NCBI RefSeq assembly: GCF_005796185.1
Contig: NZ_VAHM01000020.1
Coordinates: 17,003 to 81,002 of the forward strand
Source of the DNA: Pseudarthrobacter sp. NamB4
GTDB lineage: Bacteria; Actinomycetota; Actinomycetes; Actinomycetales; Micrococcaceae
Length of the DNA stretch: 64,000 nt
Reading direction: 5' to 3'
Positions 7,862-15,666 of this stretch are shown here, piece after piece. A program made the position numbers and the translations under genes. Every line of letters begins with the position of its first letter. The first letter of the stretch is position 1. The notes beneath the pieces were generated by a model that had not been told where the DNA came from, did no database searches, and worked only from the letters and a program-made list of their open reading frames with translations.

Positions 7862-8064
7862 GCGGCCTCGATCCTTGGTATGCCAGGTATCTGCTCCTGG
7901 CTGTCGGCCTCCGCTCTCAACGCGGCCTGGCCCCTGTATTCAACCTCCGGATCCTGTGGGCATCCTGAAATCTCCTACTACCGACACTACGCCTGTCTCC
8001 TCTGCCAAGAAACAGCCCTGTCCCCGATGTCAGTCCTGCCCTCCGAAGGCCGTCCCGCGCGGTG

Positions 8065-8400
8065 CTACTCGTCAGCTCCGGCCGTGCGGTCGTCGGCGCT
8101 GCCGGGCGTGGGACCGTCTCCGCCGTCGGCACCTGCCGGCTCAGGGCCGAAGTCGTCCGAGTATGGGGCCCGCGGCCGCGGCAAATCGTCAATGAGCTCG
8201 TTTGCGGCCAGCGCCAACAGGTCGCGCTGCACGGCCGGCAGCGAGAGAAGTCCCTGCAGGTAGGCTTCCACCTCATATTCACCGGCGTCTCCCGAGAGCG
8301 AGAAGTATTTCAGCCACAACTCGGAAACAGAGATGCCGGCAGCCTTAATGGCGGCCCGGAGCCGCCGCCGCTGTTCCGGTTCGTTGGGATCGAAGCTCAT
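8065..8400 (-). CDS. Small ANTAR-associated protein B (111 aa, unknown function)
   Basis: Residues 1-70 match small protein A: RRLRAAIKAAGISVSELWLK, then YFSLSGDAGEYEVEAYLQGL and SLPAVQRDLLALAANELIDD. A 40-residue acidic, Gly/Pro-rich tail (GADGGDGPTPGSADD) is unique to this copy and looks disordered. There is no recognised domain or membrane segment. The start at 8400 follows the stop of GAF-ANTAR regulator 3 by 9 nt, so the two are an operon in the same order as the other cassette. Recurrence of this small protein with two separate GAF-ANTAR genes is the main evidence that it is real and functionally linked. Confidence 0.75.
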   Translation of the reverse strand: MSFDPNEPEQRRRLRAAIKAAGISVSELWLKYFSLSGDAGEYEVEAYLQGLLSLPAVQRDLLALAANELIDDLPRPRAPYSDDFGPEPAGADGGDGPTPGSADDRTAGADE

Positions 8401-8409
8401 TGGAACTGC

Positions 8410-9126
8410 CTAGGCCCTGGATGCCGGCGTTCCGGCGAGGATTGCTTCACTGGCCTGCTGCAGTGTGCTGCGGGTGTCCCGGGCCTGCTTCATCAACTGC
8501 CGCAGAGCGTCCTCGTGCCCCAGTCCGAGCCGCTGCATCAGGACGCCACACGCGCGGTTTACAAGATCCCTGCTGTGCAGCGATGACTGTAGGGCTTCAG
8601 TCATCTTTAGCGGCGCCTCGCTGGCCTGGATATGGGTAAGCAGTGTTGCGGCGGGATTGGCGAAAAGCTGGAGCAGCCCTGCACTCGATCCGTCATAGGC
8701 GTGCGCCGTCGCAGAATAGAGCTTCAGGGTGCCGATGCATTCCTTCCCTGCGATAAGCGGGGCGCTGACCACCGAAAGGATGGGCAGCGGGCGCACGGCG
8801 CTGCGCCATTCCGGCCACCGCTGTTCTTCGGGAAGGTGCTTGACCAGGACGGGTTCCTCCGCTGCCCAGGCGGTAAGGCAGGGTCCTTCCCCGGACTCGT
8901 ACTGGGCAGCGTCTGCCTGTTCCACAATTCTGTCGGTGTAGCCGCTGCTGATACGGCGCCCCCGTGAGTCCAAGAGGGAAACGCCGGCTCCAATGCTCGC
9001 TGGAACCGACTCTTTTGCTGCTTTGGCGAGGAGCCGCACTGCGGAGGCGACCTTTTCCTCCGTCAGCAGCAATCCCTGAATCCGAGCAATGGCCGTGCTG
9101 AACTCGTCCAAGGGAAGTTGCGCCAT
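8410..9126 (-). CDS. GAF-ANTAR regulator 3
   Basis: I place the start at the ATG at 9126 (MAQLPLDEFSTAIARIQGLL); a longer frame to 9291 would run over the divergent gene. The 238-residue protein has a GAF domain (about 20-165) with the variant SGEGPCLTAW, and an ANTAR domain (about 175-230) reading LHSRDLVNRACGVLMQRLGL and ALRQLMKQARDTRSTLQQAS. It differs most from its neighbours in the GAF N-terminal part (GAGVSLLDSRGRRISSGYTD), so it may sense a different ligand. It is divergent from regulator 4 across a 152-nt shared promoter region and is followed by small protein B. Confidence 0.88.
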   Translation of the reverse strand: MAQLPLDEFSTAIARIQGLLLTEEKVASAVRLLAKAAKESVPASIGAGVSLLDSRGRRISSGYTDRIVEQADAAQYESGEGPCLTAWAAEEPVLVKHLPEEQRWPEWRSAVRPLPILSVVSAPLIAGKECIGTLKLYSATAHAYDGSSAGLLQLFANPAATLLTHIQASEAPLKMTEALQSSLHSRDLVNRACGVLMQRLGLGHEDALRQLMKQARDTRSTLQQASEAILAGTPASRA

Positions 9127-9278
9127 ACTCCCAGCATAAAGCCAACCCCTTTCCCGGGGTCCGAACCGCCCTGTGCGCAGAAGGCTTGGTGAGAGTTCCC
9201 AGTCACGCGGTCTTGCTAAAATCCTCGGATGAGCAGGAAGCGGGGGCCCTGCAGGACGGACTCCAGTAGGATTGGCCC

Positions 9279-10010
9279 ATGTCAAGCTCAATGGAGAATG
9301 AAGCCGTAAGAGAACTTCAGAGCATCCTGGTGGGTGCAGGAAATGCGGTGGAGTTCCTTTCCGGGCTCTCGGGTCTGGCTGCCGCCGCAGTATCTGAAGC
9401 GGCAGGTGATGAGATCGAATGCGCGGTCACGCTCAAGATGTCGCGCCGCCCCTCCACAGCTGCAGGCAGCAGCGCGCGGGCTATAAAACTTGACCAAATG
9501 GAACAGGCGTTGGGCGACGGACCCTGCATCCTCGCTCTGCGGGAGATGTCCCCGGTCATGATCGACGACATTGCCAGGGATCCCCGGTGGCCCTCCTTCA
9601 ACCAGAAGCTCGCCGAGGCCAATGTCCACAGCAGCCTGGGCGTCCCGCTGGAAATCACCGGCGATGCCCGCGCGGCCCTGAACTTCTTCGCCACCAAGCC
9701 CGGTGCCTTCACCGCTGAGGTTTACGGCAAAGCCGTGGGGTTCGCCGCGGCGGCGCGCAACACACTGCACCTCTCAGTGCGTATCAATACAGTGCAGAAC
9801 CGGGCGGAGGATCTGGAAGCGGCCCTCGAGAGCAGGACTGCCATCAACCTGGCCTGCGGTGTGATCATGGGCCAGAACCGTTGCTCGCAGGCCGAGGCGA
9901 TGGAAATCCTCACCAAAGTTTCCAGCAACCGTAACCGCAAGCTGCGCGACGTTGCACAGGAACTGGTCGAGCAGTTGTCGGGCAGCACTGTCCAGACCCA
10001 CTTCGATTAG
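9279..10010 (+). CDS. GAF-ANTAR regulator 4
   Basis: The 243-residue protein has GAF (about 20-180; ALGDGPCILAL, and HSSLGVPLEITGDARAALNF) and ANTAR (about 190-240; LESRTAINLACGVIMGQNRC with AMEILTKVSSNRNRKLRDVA). In the ANTAR region it is closer to regulators 1 and 5 than to 2 or 3, and its last residues (QTHFD) resemble the KTYFDE and HTHYDG ends of regulators 1 and 5. It is the only plus-strand member of the cluster, divergent from regulator 3. Its last 4 nt overlap the convergent S51 peptidase gene. AGGA lies 9 nt before the ATG. Confidence 0.92.
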   Translation: MSSSMENEAVRELQSILVGAGNAVEFLSGLSGLAAAAVSEAAGDEIECAVTLKMSRRPSTAAGSSARAIKLDQMEQALGDGPCILALREMSPVMIDDIARDPRWPSFNQKLAEANVHSSLGVPLEITGDARAALNFFATKPGAFTAEVYGKAVGFAAAARNTLHLSVRINTVQNRAEDLEAALESRTAINLACGVIMGQNRCSQAEAMEILTKVSSNRNRKLRDVAQELVEQLSGSTVQTHFD

Positions 10011-10792
10011 GACGCTCCGGGCCGGAAGCCTGCGCCTTCGAGGGACAGCACGGAAACAGAGACAGAGGGCCGGGAGATCGTGCCTGATTTCTGGGGCGAC
10101 CGGCGGACGTCCCAGCAGTTGCCCGCACCCAGCACCTCAAAGTCCTTATCTCCCGCTGCCTGCAGAACCAGCGCAGTGCCTTCATCCACCGCTACGGCCC
10201 GGTCCACCAGCCCTGCGGCCACCGCAGCAACGGCCCTGCTGAGGGTGCCTGCCTGCGCCGCATGGACGTCCACGGCGAAGCCAGTCAGCCCCAACCCCTC
10301 CCTGATGTCCAGTTGGTCCAGGCCTTCCCCGCACTCCTCGGCGCACACCTCAATGCCATTGACCCGGTAGCCTCCGATCAGGGCTCTGGCAGGGGCAATC
10401 ATGGCTCCGGCGGAAAAACCAAGGTAGGGAACGCCGTTGTCCACGAGGCCGGCAATGACCGGGCCTACCGTGCAAAGGCCCTGGTGGTAGGACGGCGTCA
10501 GTCCGCCGCCTACTATCAGTCCGTCAACGCCGTGGAACAGTGACCCATCCGCGGTTCCGCCTGGTTCCAGCAGGACGGGCACCACCTCAAGCGGTGCCCG
10601 TGCCGTCACCGGTTCTGAGTAGTCGGCCAGGACGCTCCCCGGGTCTCCGCCCCGGTCGTGCACCACCACGGCAACCCGGGCGAAATCTCTCCCGGCTCTA
10701 TCCGCACGCTGCTGGGCGTCGCCAACGAACCGGTCAAAAACTGCTGGAAAGGAGACGGGATCAGGGCCGGCACCAACGAGATAAATGCTCAT
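10007..10792 (-). CDS. Peptidase S51-like (dipeptidase E / cyanophycinase family) protein
   Basis: The chosen start (MSIYLVGAG) gives 261 residues, with an alternative GTG 30 nt upstream. The fold is the class I glutamine-amidotransferase-like one used by peptidase E. The nucleophile elbow is YLGFSAGAMIA, with the serine inside G-x-S-x-G. Upstream, FHGVDGLIVGGGLTPSYHQG is the conserved glycine-rich strand. Family enzymes cut Asp-Xaa dipeptides or isoaspartyl and cyanophycin-derived dipeptides in the cytoplasm; the exact specificity here is not readable. It ends in a 4-nt overlap with convergent GAF-ANTAR regulator 4 and starts divergently from the ArsR gene. Confidence 0.82.
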   Translation of the reverse strand: MSIYLVGAGPDPVSFPAVFDRFVGDAQQRADRAGRDFARVAVVVHDRGGDPGSVLADYSEPVTARAPLEVVPVLLEPGGTADGSLFHGVDGLIVGGGLTPSYHQGLCTVGPVIAGLVDNGVPYLGFSAGAMIAPARALIGGYRVNGIEVCAEECGEGLDQLDIREGLGLTGFAVDVHAAQAGTLSRAVAAVAAGLVDRAVAVDEGTALVLQAAGDKDFEVLGAGNCWDVRRSPQKSGTISRPSVSVSVLSLEGAGFRPGAS

Positions 10793-10826
10793 GGCCTTCA
10801 AGATACCGGCCGGGCAAACCAAACTA

Positions 10827-10855
10827 TTGACACCTGCCGCAGCCAGGTATATCGT
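10827..10855 (+). promoter_or_regulatory. Promoter of the ArsR/SRPBCC pair
   Basis: A perfect -35 TTGACA (10827-10832) and a -10 TATCGT (10850-10855) are 17 nt apart. The predicted start of transcription falls at about 10862-10864, at the ArsR ATG, so the mRNA is probably leaderless. Confidence 0.6.
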
Positions 10856-10872
10856 ACAACCAAATGGTTGTA
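10855..10872. promoter_or_regulatory. ArsR-type operator overlapping the start codon
   Basis: Inverted repeats TACAACC (10855-10861) and GGTTGTA (10866-10872) are separated by AAAT. The repeat covers the end of the -10 and the ATG itself, so a bound repressor would block initiation. Autoregulation by the ArsR protein is inferred from this position. Confidence 0.65.
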
Positions 10873-11196
10873 GATCAGCTCCGTGAAACCGAACTCGACC
10901 GCCTGTTCCAGGCTTTCGCCGACTCCACCCGCCGGGACATCGTCCGCCGGGTGACGGTGGGGGAGTATTCGGTCTCCGGCCTCGCTTCCCTCTACGCCAT
11001 GAGTTTCGCCGCAGTCCAAAAGCACGTGGCGGTGTTGGAGCGCGCCTCCCTGGTCACCAAGGAAAAGCGCGGAAGGGAGCAGATCGTGCGGGGTAATCAC
11101 GAAGGGCTGCAGAAAGCCCGGCGGCTGCTCGATGAGTATGAGGCGATCTGGCAGGAGCGTGTGGGCCGGATGGCCGGAATTCTGGCTGAAGGATAA
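10864..11196 (+). CDS. ArsR-family winged-helix repressor
   Basis: The 110-residue protein is a small winged-helix DNA-binding regulator: ADSTRRDIVRRV begins the domain, YSVSGLASLYAMSFAAVQKH is the helix-turn-helix with recognition helix, and ASLVTKEKRGREQIVRGN is the wing. It has no metal-binding cysteine pair, so it belongs to the non-metal branch commonly paired with SRPBCC proteins. The start codon lies inside a perfect inverted repeat and there is no Shine-Dalgarno, consistent with a leaderless transcript. The SRPBCC gene follows after 14 nt and is probably the regulated partner. Confidence 0.92.
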   Translation: MVVDQLRETELDRLFQAFADSTRRDIVRRVTVGEYSVSGLASLYAMSFAAVQKHVAVLERASLVTKEKRGREQIVRGNHEGLQKARRLLDEYEAIWQERVGRMAGILAEG

Positions 11197-11210
11197 GGAA
11201 GGGTTCTGCA

Positions 11211-11708
11211 ATGTCGGTTATCGATACCACCAAGAATGTCGAGGCGCTCAGCTACACCCTCACCGCAGAGTTCGACGCCGGTGTCGAACGCGTATGGCGG
11301 CTCTGGGCGGACCCGCGCCAGCTGGAGCGCTGGTGGGGCCCGCCCACGTGGCCGGCCACTTTCGAGCGGTTCGAGTTCGAGCCGGGCGGCAGGGCCAGCT
11401 ACTACATGACCGGCCCGGAGGGCGAAAAGGCCGGCGGCTGGTGGAGCTTCACGTCAATCCAGCCGCCCATCCGCCTGCAGTTCGACGACGGCTTCGCGGA
11501 CGAGAAGGGCGAGCCCGTTGAGGCCATGGGCGCCACGCACGTCACGGTGACCCTTGAGGAAAACGGCGGCCGCACAAGCATGACGGTGGCCACCATCTTC
11601 GAATCCGAAGAGCAGATGGAGCAAATGGTCCAGATGGGCATGGAGGAAGGCATGCGGGAGGCGGTCGGCCAGATCGACGCCATCCTTGCCGAACACGCCA
11701 ACGCCTGA
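11211..11708 (+). CDS. SRPBCC-family (AHSA1-like) protein
   Basis: This 165-residue protein has the START/Bet v1-like hydrophobic-pocket fold. The hallmark segment near residue 25-45 reads AGVERVWRLWADPRQLERWW, continuing GPPTWPATFERFEF, with a later GTHVTVTLEE-type strand and a C-terminal helix rich in Met and Glu (EEQMEQMVQMGMEEGMREAV). Members bind lipids or other small hydrophobic ligands; the ligand here is unknown. It is the second gene of the ArsR operon, 14 nt after the regulator, and a very strong hairpin follows it. Confidence 0.9.
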   Translation: MSVIDTTKNVEALSYTLTAEFDAGVERVWRLWADPRQLERWWGPPTWPATFERFEFEPGGRASYYMTGPEGEKAGGWWSFTSIQPPIRLQFDDGFADEKGEPVEAMGATHVTVTLEENGGRTSMTVATIFESEEQMEQMVQMGMEEGMREAVGQIDAILAEHANA

Positions 11709-11735
11709 GCAGCTTACCGGGCCACCAGCACAAGG

Positions 11736-11774
11736 AAGCGTACGACGGCGGGTACCGCCCGCCGTCGTACGCTT
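11736..11774 (+). terminator. Strong hairpin terminator after SRPBCC gene
   Basis: Seventeen-base perfect arms (AAGCGTACGACGGCGGG and its complement) enclose a 5-nt loop, 28 nt after the stop. There is no T-tract after the stem. Confidence 0.8.
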
Positions 11775-11955
11775 GCCTGGCAGTACTCTTGCCTTGGCAG
11801 GGGCTGCTTCGCCCCGCCTGGGCGGGTCCCGCATCACCTCGTTCATCGCTCCTGCCCATACTCGGGTGCGGGAATCCGGCCGCCCTCACAGCCGTTGAAC
11901 CAGGCGGGAAGCTTGGAAATACTGGATGGAAGCCAACCAGGTGAGGCGGTGACAA

Positions 11956-12558
11956 ATGAGCAGCGGCGGAGCGGAATTCCGGCAGCGGCTGGAGCGGGCC
12001 GCGGAGCTGCGTTCCTACCGGGGAGCCGGCATCAGCAACCAGGAGGAAGCAGCGCTTGAGGCCCTGGAAGAAAAAGAACGGGAGAAGCGCAAGAAGGTAA
12101 GCGACGCCGCCCGGGCGGACTACCTGGTCCGTGACGCCATGGCGCAGGGCAAGTTCGACGACCTCAAGTACGCCGGCAAACCGATTCCCGGGCTTGGCGA
12201 GCGGTACGACCCCGATTGGTGGGTCAAGGGGCTTCTCCAGCGCGAAAACATCAGCGGTCTTGGCCCGCCGGCCATCCTGCTCCGGACCGAGGACGCGGAG
12301 CTGGACGCAAAACTCGATGAGCAGTACACGGAGCAGCAGGTCCGTGACATCCTGCAGGATTTCAACCGCCGCGTCATTGATGCCCGCCGCCAGCTCCAGG
12401 GCGGTCCGCCGGTGATCACCAAAACCAGGGAGGTGGAGGAAGAAGTGGTCCGCTGGCGTGAACGCCGTGCAGCCCGGGTTGTCGAAACTGCGCCGGAACC
12501 TGAACTCCCGCGCACCTGGTGGCAGCGGCTGTGGCGCGGGACCGGCCAGGTGGACTGA
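11956..12558 (+). CDS. DUF1992 (DnaJ homologue subfamily C28 conserved domain) protein
   Basis: The 200-residue protein has the DUF1992 region at about residues 50-125: VRDAMAQGKFDDLKYAGKPI, then PGLGERYDPDWWVKGLLQRE. The N-terminal part is a charged helix (EALEEKEREKRKKVSDAARA) and the C-terminal part is predicted helical and basic. Despite the name, there is no J domain. The biochemical role of this domain is not established. A GAGG motif lies about 10 nt before the ATG and a hairpin follows the stop. It appears to be a single-gene unit. Confidence 0.85.
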   Translation: MSSGGAEFRQRLERAAELRSYRGAGISNQEEAALEALEEKEREKRKKVSDAARADYLVRDAMAQGKFDDLKYAGKPIPGLGERYDPDWWVKGLLQRENISGLGPPAILLRTEDAELDAKLDEQYTEQQVRDILQDFNRRVIDARRQLQGGPPVITKTREVEEEVVRWRERRAARVVETAPEPELPRTWWQRLWRGTGQVD

Positions 12559-12567
12559 TCAGGTGAC

Positions 12568-12601
12568 GTGGACGACGGCGGTGCTGCCCGCCGTCGTCCA
12601 C
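12568..12601 (+). terminator. Hairpin terminator after DUF1992 gene
   Basis: Perfect 14-bp arms (GTGGACGACGGCGG and complement) enclose a 6-nt loop, followed by TTGTCCT. The arm sequence closely resembles that of the 11736-11774 hairpin. Confidence 0.75.
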
Positions 12602-12633
12602 TTGTCCTCCTGTGGTGCTTGGCATCGGGGTGG

Positions 12634-12952
12634 TCAGGCTTGGTGGGGTGCTTGCGCGGCGAAGAGCTCGCACACCCCGTTGTAGTACCTGTCCGTTTGG
12701 CCACGGTGGACCATGCCGATGCGCAGGCAGACCTTCTGGGACGCCGCGTTGGCCGGGGCTTTGACCGCGCCACCACCTTGCCCAGTCGCTCTCGAAGGCG
12801 TGTGTAAGGGCCGCGGCAGCAGGCTCAGTCGCGAAGCCGTGGCCCCAGTAGTTGGGGTGGAAGTGCCAGCCGATCTCGGTATCGCCCGAGGGTTGCAGCG
12901 GCAGCGAATTTCCCGACGCCGGGATGGACTTCAGGAGCAGTGCCCCGGCAAG
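12634..12952 (-). pseudogene. Decayed GNAT-family acetyltransferase
   Basis: Reading the minus strand, one frame gives LLKSIPASGN and GDTEIGWHFHPNYWGHGFAT, the acetyl-CoA-binding strand-loop of RimJ/RimL-type GNAT enzymes. The continuation NAASQKVCLRIGMVHRGQTD, then RYYNGVCELFA, is in another frame and ends at a stop at 12634-12636. The break lies near 12760-12790 and needs at least one, perhaps two, indels. The N-terminal third normally found before this segment is not recognisable. The gene is therefore disrupted, and downstream sequence to 13330 shows no replacement. Confidence 0.7.
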
Positions 12953-13330
12953 CGGTGCCTGCTCGTCTCGCTCTGCCTTGCCCTGCACGTGATCCGGCCC
13001 TTTCGGCTGGATCCCGGCTGGACAGCCAAACCACTGACCGGGCCGCGACACTCTGTCGCAGTTACCACCCCAACCGCCCACTGCTACCGGTTCACGGCCC
13101 TTTCCCTTCCCGGCACCAAACGGAATGTGGAGGGCGTACTGGCTTTCCGGCATCATGATGCCCTCGGCAAGGGCAAGGAGCAAGTCCGGCACCTGGAGGG
13201 TGCAAAGAAGCCTGCCGTGCAGGTACTGGGCCGGGCGGGACTTCCTTAAGCCGGGGGGACCTCCTTGCGTTGGACCCTGCCTCCCTGCCGACTACCCCAC
13301 TGGCTTATTGTTCTGCGCCACCCCGTTTGG
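12953..13330. other. Region without a recognisable gene (378 nt)
   Basis: This stretch lies between the decayed GNAT gene and the end of the penicillin-binding protein gene. Open frames exist on both strands, but none has family similarity that I recognise. It may contain further eroded coding sequence, for example a minus-strand segment reading VPDLLLALAEGIMMPESQYA. Confidence 0.4.
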
Positions 13331-15490
13331 TCAGGGGTTCGGGCCGATCATTGATGGTGGAGGCGGAGGGAACGGGGCGGTAGGGTAGAGCGGCGCCACC
13401 TTGACCATGTAGTTGGCCCACTGCGGCCCTGCGAGCATCCAACCGTCAAGGCGGGGATAGTGGGTTCCGTTGATGGTGACGTTCTGCCCGGCACGCTTCT
13501 GTCCCTCAAGGGCGTCACCGAAGAAGGAAGCGGTGGCAAGGCCGGTGGTGTAGCCAACGATCCAGGTTGACCCGTTATTGTTCGAGGTGCCGGTCTTGGC
13601 TGCCACAGGAAACTTGTCATGCGTCTTGGGATTGATCCACACACCTGAGCCCTTGACGAGCACATCCTGCAGCACGTTGTTGACACCGCGGGCCACGTCC
13701 GGCTTCACGGCGTCCCGGCACTCGACCGGCTGGGCAGGCAGGTTGCCACCGGCCGCATCCTTGACCTCTACGAGCGCGATTGGTGTGCAGTAGCGGCCGT
13801 CATTGGCGAAAGTGGCGAAAGCATTGGCCATGTGCAGGGGGGCCACTCCGATAGCACCCAAAAGATTGCCCAGCTGATGCATGTTGATCGGGGAGCCATC
13901 AAGCCCGCTGTGCAGGCCCACAGCGTCCACCATCTTTTGGATCCCGCAAAAGTCCAGCTGGGTTGCGGAGGCGAACGTGGCCGTGTTGATGGAGTTGTAC
14001 AGCCCGTAATTGATGGGCATCTTCCGGTAGAAGCCCTCTTCAGCGTTCTGCAGGTCATCCGCAGCGCCCAGGGCCGGGTTGGCTTGCGCCGTGCTGTACG
14101 CACCCAGCACCCTTCCGCAGCTGGATCGCCACGGGAAGTCCAGCGGATAAACACGCCGGGCCGCGTCCACTTCGGCGGTGAGGGGCTTCCCCTCGTTCAG
14201 CCACTGCGCGAACGTGAACGGCTTCATGGTGGATCCGGGCTGGAAACCGCCCGCACCGTTGAGGTTATTGCCCTGCGGGTCCTTGGCGTCCACGTTGAAG
14301 TTCAGGTGGGTATCAAACCTGCCCGGTTCGGGCAGGAACACCGTGTTCTGGGCCATTGCCAGGATCTTGCCGGTGCCCGGTTGAACCGTCACCAGGGCGG
14401 CCCCCCAGCGGTCCGGGTTGGGCCCGGCCGTGCCGTCCACCTGTGCTTGGGCCGCGGCCTGCAGCCTGCTGTCCAGTGTGGTGACGATCGTAAGACCCCC
14501 GCGGTACAGCTTGCGCTGGCGTTCCTCGGGGGTGGGGCCGTAAGCGGGGTTGTTGAGGATGAGCTGCGATATGTAGTCGCAGAAGTAGGGAGCCATCGGG
14601 GCGTTGGCGCAGCCCTGCCGTTCAGGGTTGATCTTGAGGTCGATTGGCGTGGCCACGGCCTCGTCATGCTCCGCCTGCGTGATCTTGTCGAGGCGGAGCA
14701 TCTCACCCAGCACCTGGTTCCGGCGGGTCATGGAGTTGTCCGGGTTTATCGCCGGGTTGTAGAACGTGGGGCTGTTGACGAGTCCGGCCAACAGTGCTGC
14801 CTGGGGCAGCGTGAGGTCCTTGGACGTGGTGCCGAAGAAGTAGCGTGCCGCCGCCTCCACGCCGTAGGCGTCGCTGTTGAAGAAGACGATGTTCAGATAG
14901 CCCTCGAGGATTTGGTCCTTGCTGAACTTCTTCTCAAGGGAGATCGCCAGTTTCATCTCCCGCAGCTTGTCGCCAACGTCTTTCTGTCCGCTCAGGATCA
15001 CTTCGTCCGGCCGGTCCTGGGAGAGTCGCGCCTCGTTGAGGACATTGGTGACGTACTGCTGGGTGATGGTGGAGGCGCCCTGCTGGTCACCTCGGGTCAG
15101 GTTCGTCACCAGGGCGCGGACAATGCCTTGGGGGTCCACACCGGCATGCTCGTAGAACCTGCTGTCCTCGATGGCGATGACCGCGTCCTTGATGTGGGGT
15201 GACATCTGGTCAAGCGGGATCGGGATGCGGTTTTCGGCATAAAAGGTCGCGATGGGCTGGCCATCGGCGGTAAGGACCTTAGTGGATTGCGACGGCGGCT
15301 GAACAGTCAGTTCCTCCGGCAGCCTTTCGAAGTAGTCGATGGAGGTGGAGATGCCGAATGCTGCTGCAGCTACCGCCGGAACCACAAGGCTCGCCGCCAG
15401 AACGCCGCAGATCACGCTTGCTGCCAGGAATCCCAACAACTTTGCCAGGGGGGAACCCGAACCGCGCCTGAGCTTCTTCTTTTTGACCAT
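13331..15490 (-). CDS. Bifunctional class A penicillin-binding protein (GT51 + transpeptidase)
   Basis: The 719-residue protein polymerises and cross-links peptidoglycan outside the membrane. It has a short basic cytoplasmic start (MVKKKKLRRG), one membrane helix (about 17-45), a GT51 transglycosylase domain (about 75-250) with IEDSRFYEHAGVD (Glu108) and STITQQYVTN, and a transpeptidase domain (about 355-690). Its motifs are GSTMKPF (Ser420, Lys423), SIN (Ser500, Asn502) and KTGTS. The C-terminal end is a proline tract (PFPPPPPSMIGPNP) without a PASTA domain. GAGGG precedes the ATG. It is divergent from a PadR regulator with an operator-like palindrome between them, which suggests regulated rather than housekeeping expression. 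Confidence 0.94.
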   Translation of the reverse strand: MVKKKKLRRGSGSPLAKLLGFLAASVICGVLAASLVVPAVAAAAFGISTSIDYFERLPEELTVQPPSQSTKVLTADGQPIATFYAENRIPIPLDQMSPHIKDAVIAIEDSRFYEHAGVDPQGIVRALVTNLTRGDQQGASTITQQYVTNVLNEARLSQDRPDEVILSGQKDVGDKLREMKLAISLEKKFSKDQILEGYLNIVFFNSDAYGVEAAARYFFGTTSKDLTLPQAALLAGLVNSPTFYNPAINPDNSMTRRNQVLGEMLRLDKITQAEHDEAVATPIDLKINPERQGCANAPMAPYFCDYISQLILNNPAYGPTPEERQRKLYRGGLTIVTTLDSRLQAAAQAQVDGTAGPNPDRWGAALVTVQPGTGKILAMAQNTVFLPEPGRFDTHLNFNVDAKDPQGNNLNGAGGFQPGSTMKPFTFAQWLNEGKPLTAEVDAARRVYPLDFPWRSSCGRVLGAYSTAQANPALGAADDLQNAEEGFYRKMPINYGLYNSINTATFASATQLDFCGIQKMVDAVGLHSGLDGSPINMHQLGNLLGAIGVAPLHMANAFATFANDGRYCTPIALVEVKDAAGGNLPAQPVECRDAVKPDVARGVNNVLQDVLVKGSGVWINPKTHDKFPVAAKTGTSNNNGSTWIVGYTTGLATASFFGDALEGQKRAGQNVTINGTHYPRLDGWMLAGPQWANYMVKVAPLYPTAPFPPPPPSMIGPNP

Positions 15491-15585
15491 TTCTCAGCCC
15501 TCAAGCTAGAAGGTGCCAAAAGAATACGCCGGACAGGACGCCGATTCCGGCCCTGGAAGATCAGGATTTGATTACAAACTCTCGA

Positions 15586-15614
15586 TTGACCAGCGATACT
15601 TAACGACATATCGT
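15586..15614 (+). promoter_or_regulatory. Promoter of the PadR gene
   Basis: A -35 TTGACC (15586-15591) and a -10 TATCGT (15609-15614) are separated by 17 nt. The -10 lies within the palindrome at 15595-15622. Confidence 0.5.
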
Positions 15615-15622
15615 TAAATATC
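15595..15622. promoter_or_regulatory. Palindromic operator between PBP and PadR
   Basis: Arms GATACTTAACGA and TCGTTAAATATC (11 of 12 complementary) flank a 4-nt centre. It is strikingly AT-rich for this genome and overlaps the PadR -10, as an autorepressor site would. Control of the divergent PBP gene is possible, as its ATG is 105 nt away. Confidence 0.65.
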
Positions 15623-15666
15623 ACTGAGGAGCTCAGTGAAACAAATTGCGAAAGGAAGATGCCACG

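Noticed and set aside
12416..13192. Long minus-strand frame across the DUF1992 terminator and the GNAT remnant
   Set aside because: Only the middle is protein-like (GNAT segment); the start lies in sequence without family similarity and the end runs into the DUF1992 gene.
13832..15202. 456-residue plus-strand frame inside the penicillin-binding protein gene
   Set aside because: It is the antisense of a well-supported gene and its composition (Val/Gly/His/Arg-rich) is typical of a GC-rich shadow frame.
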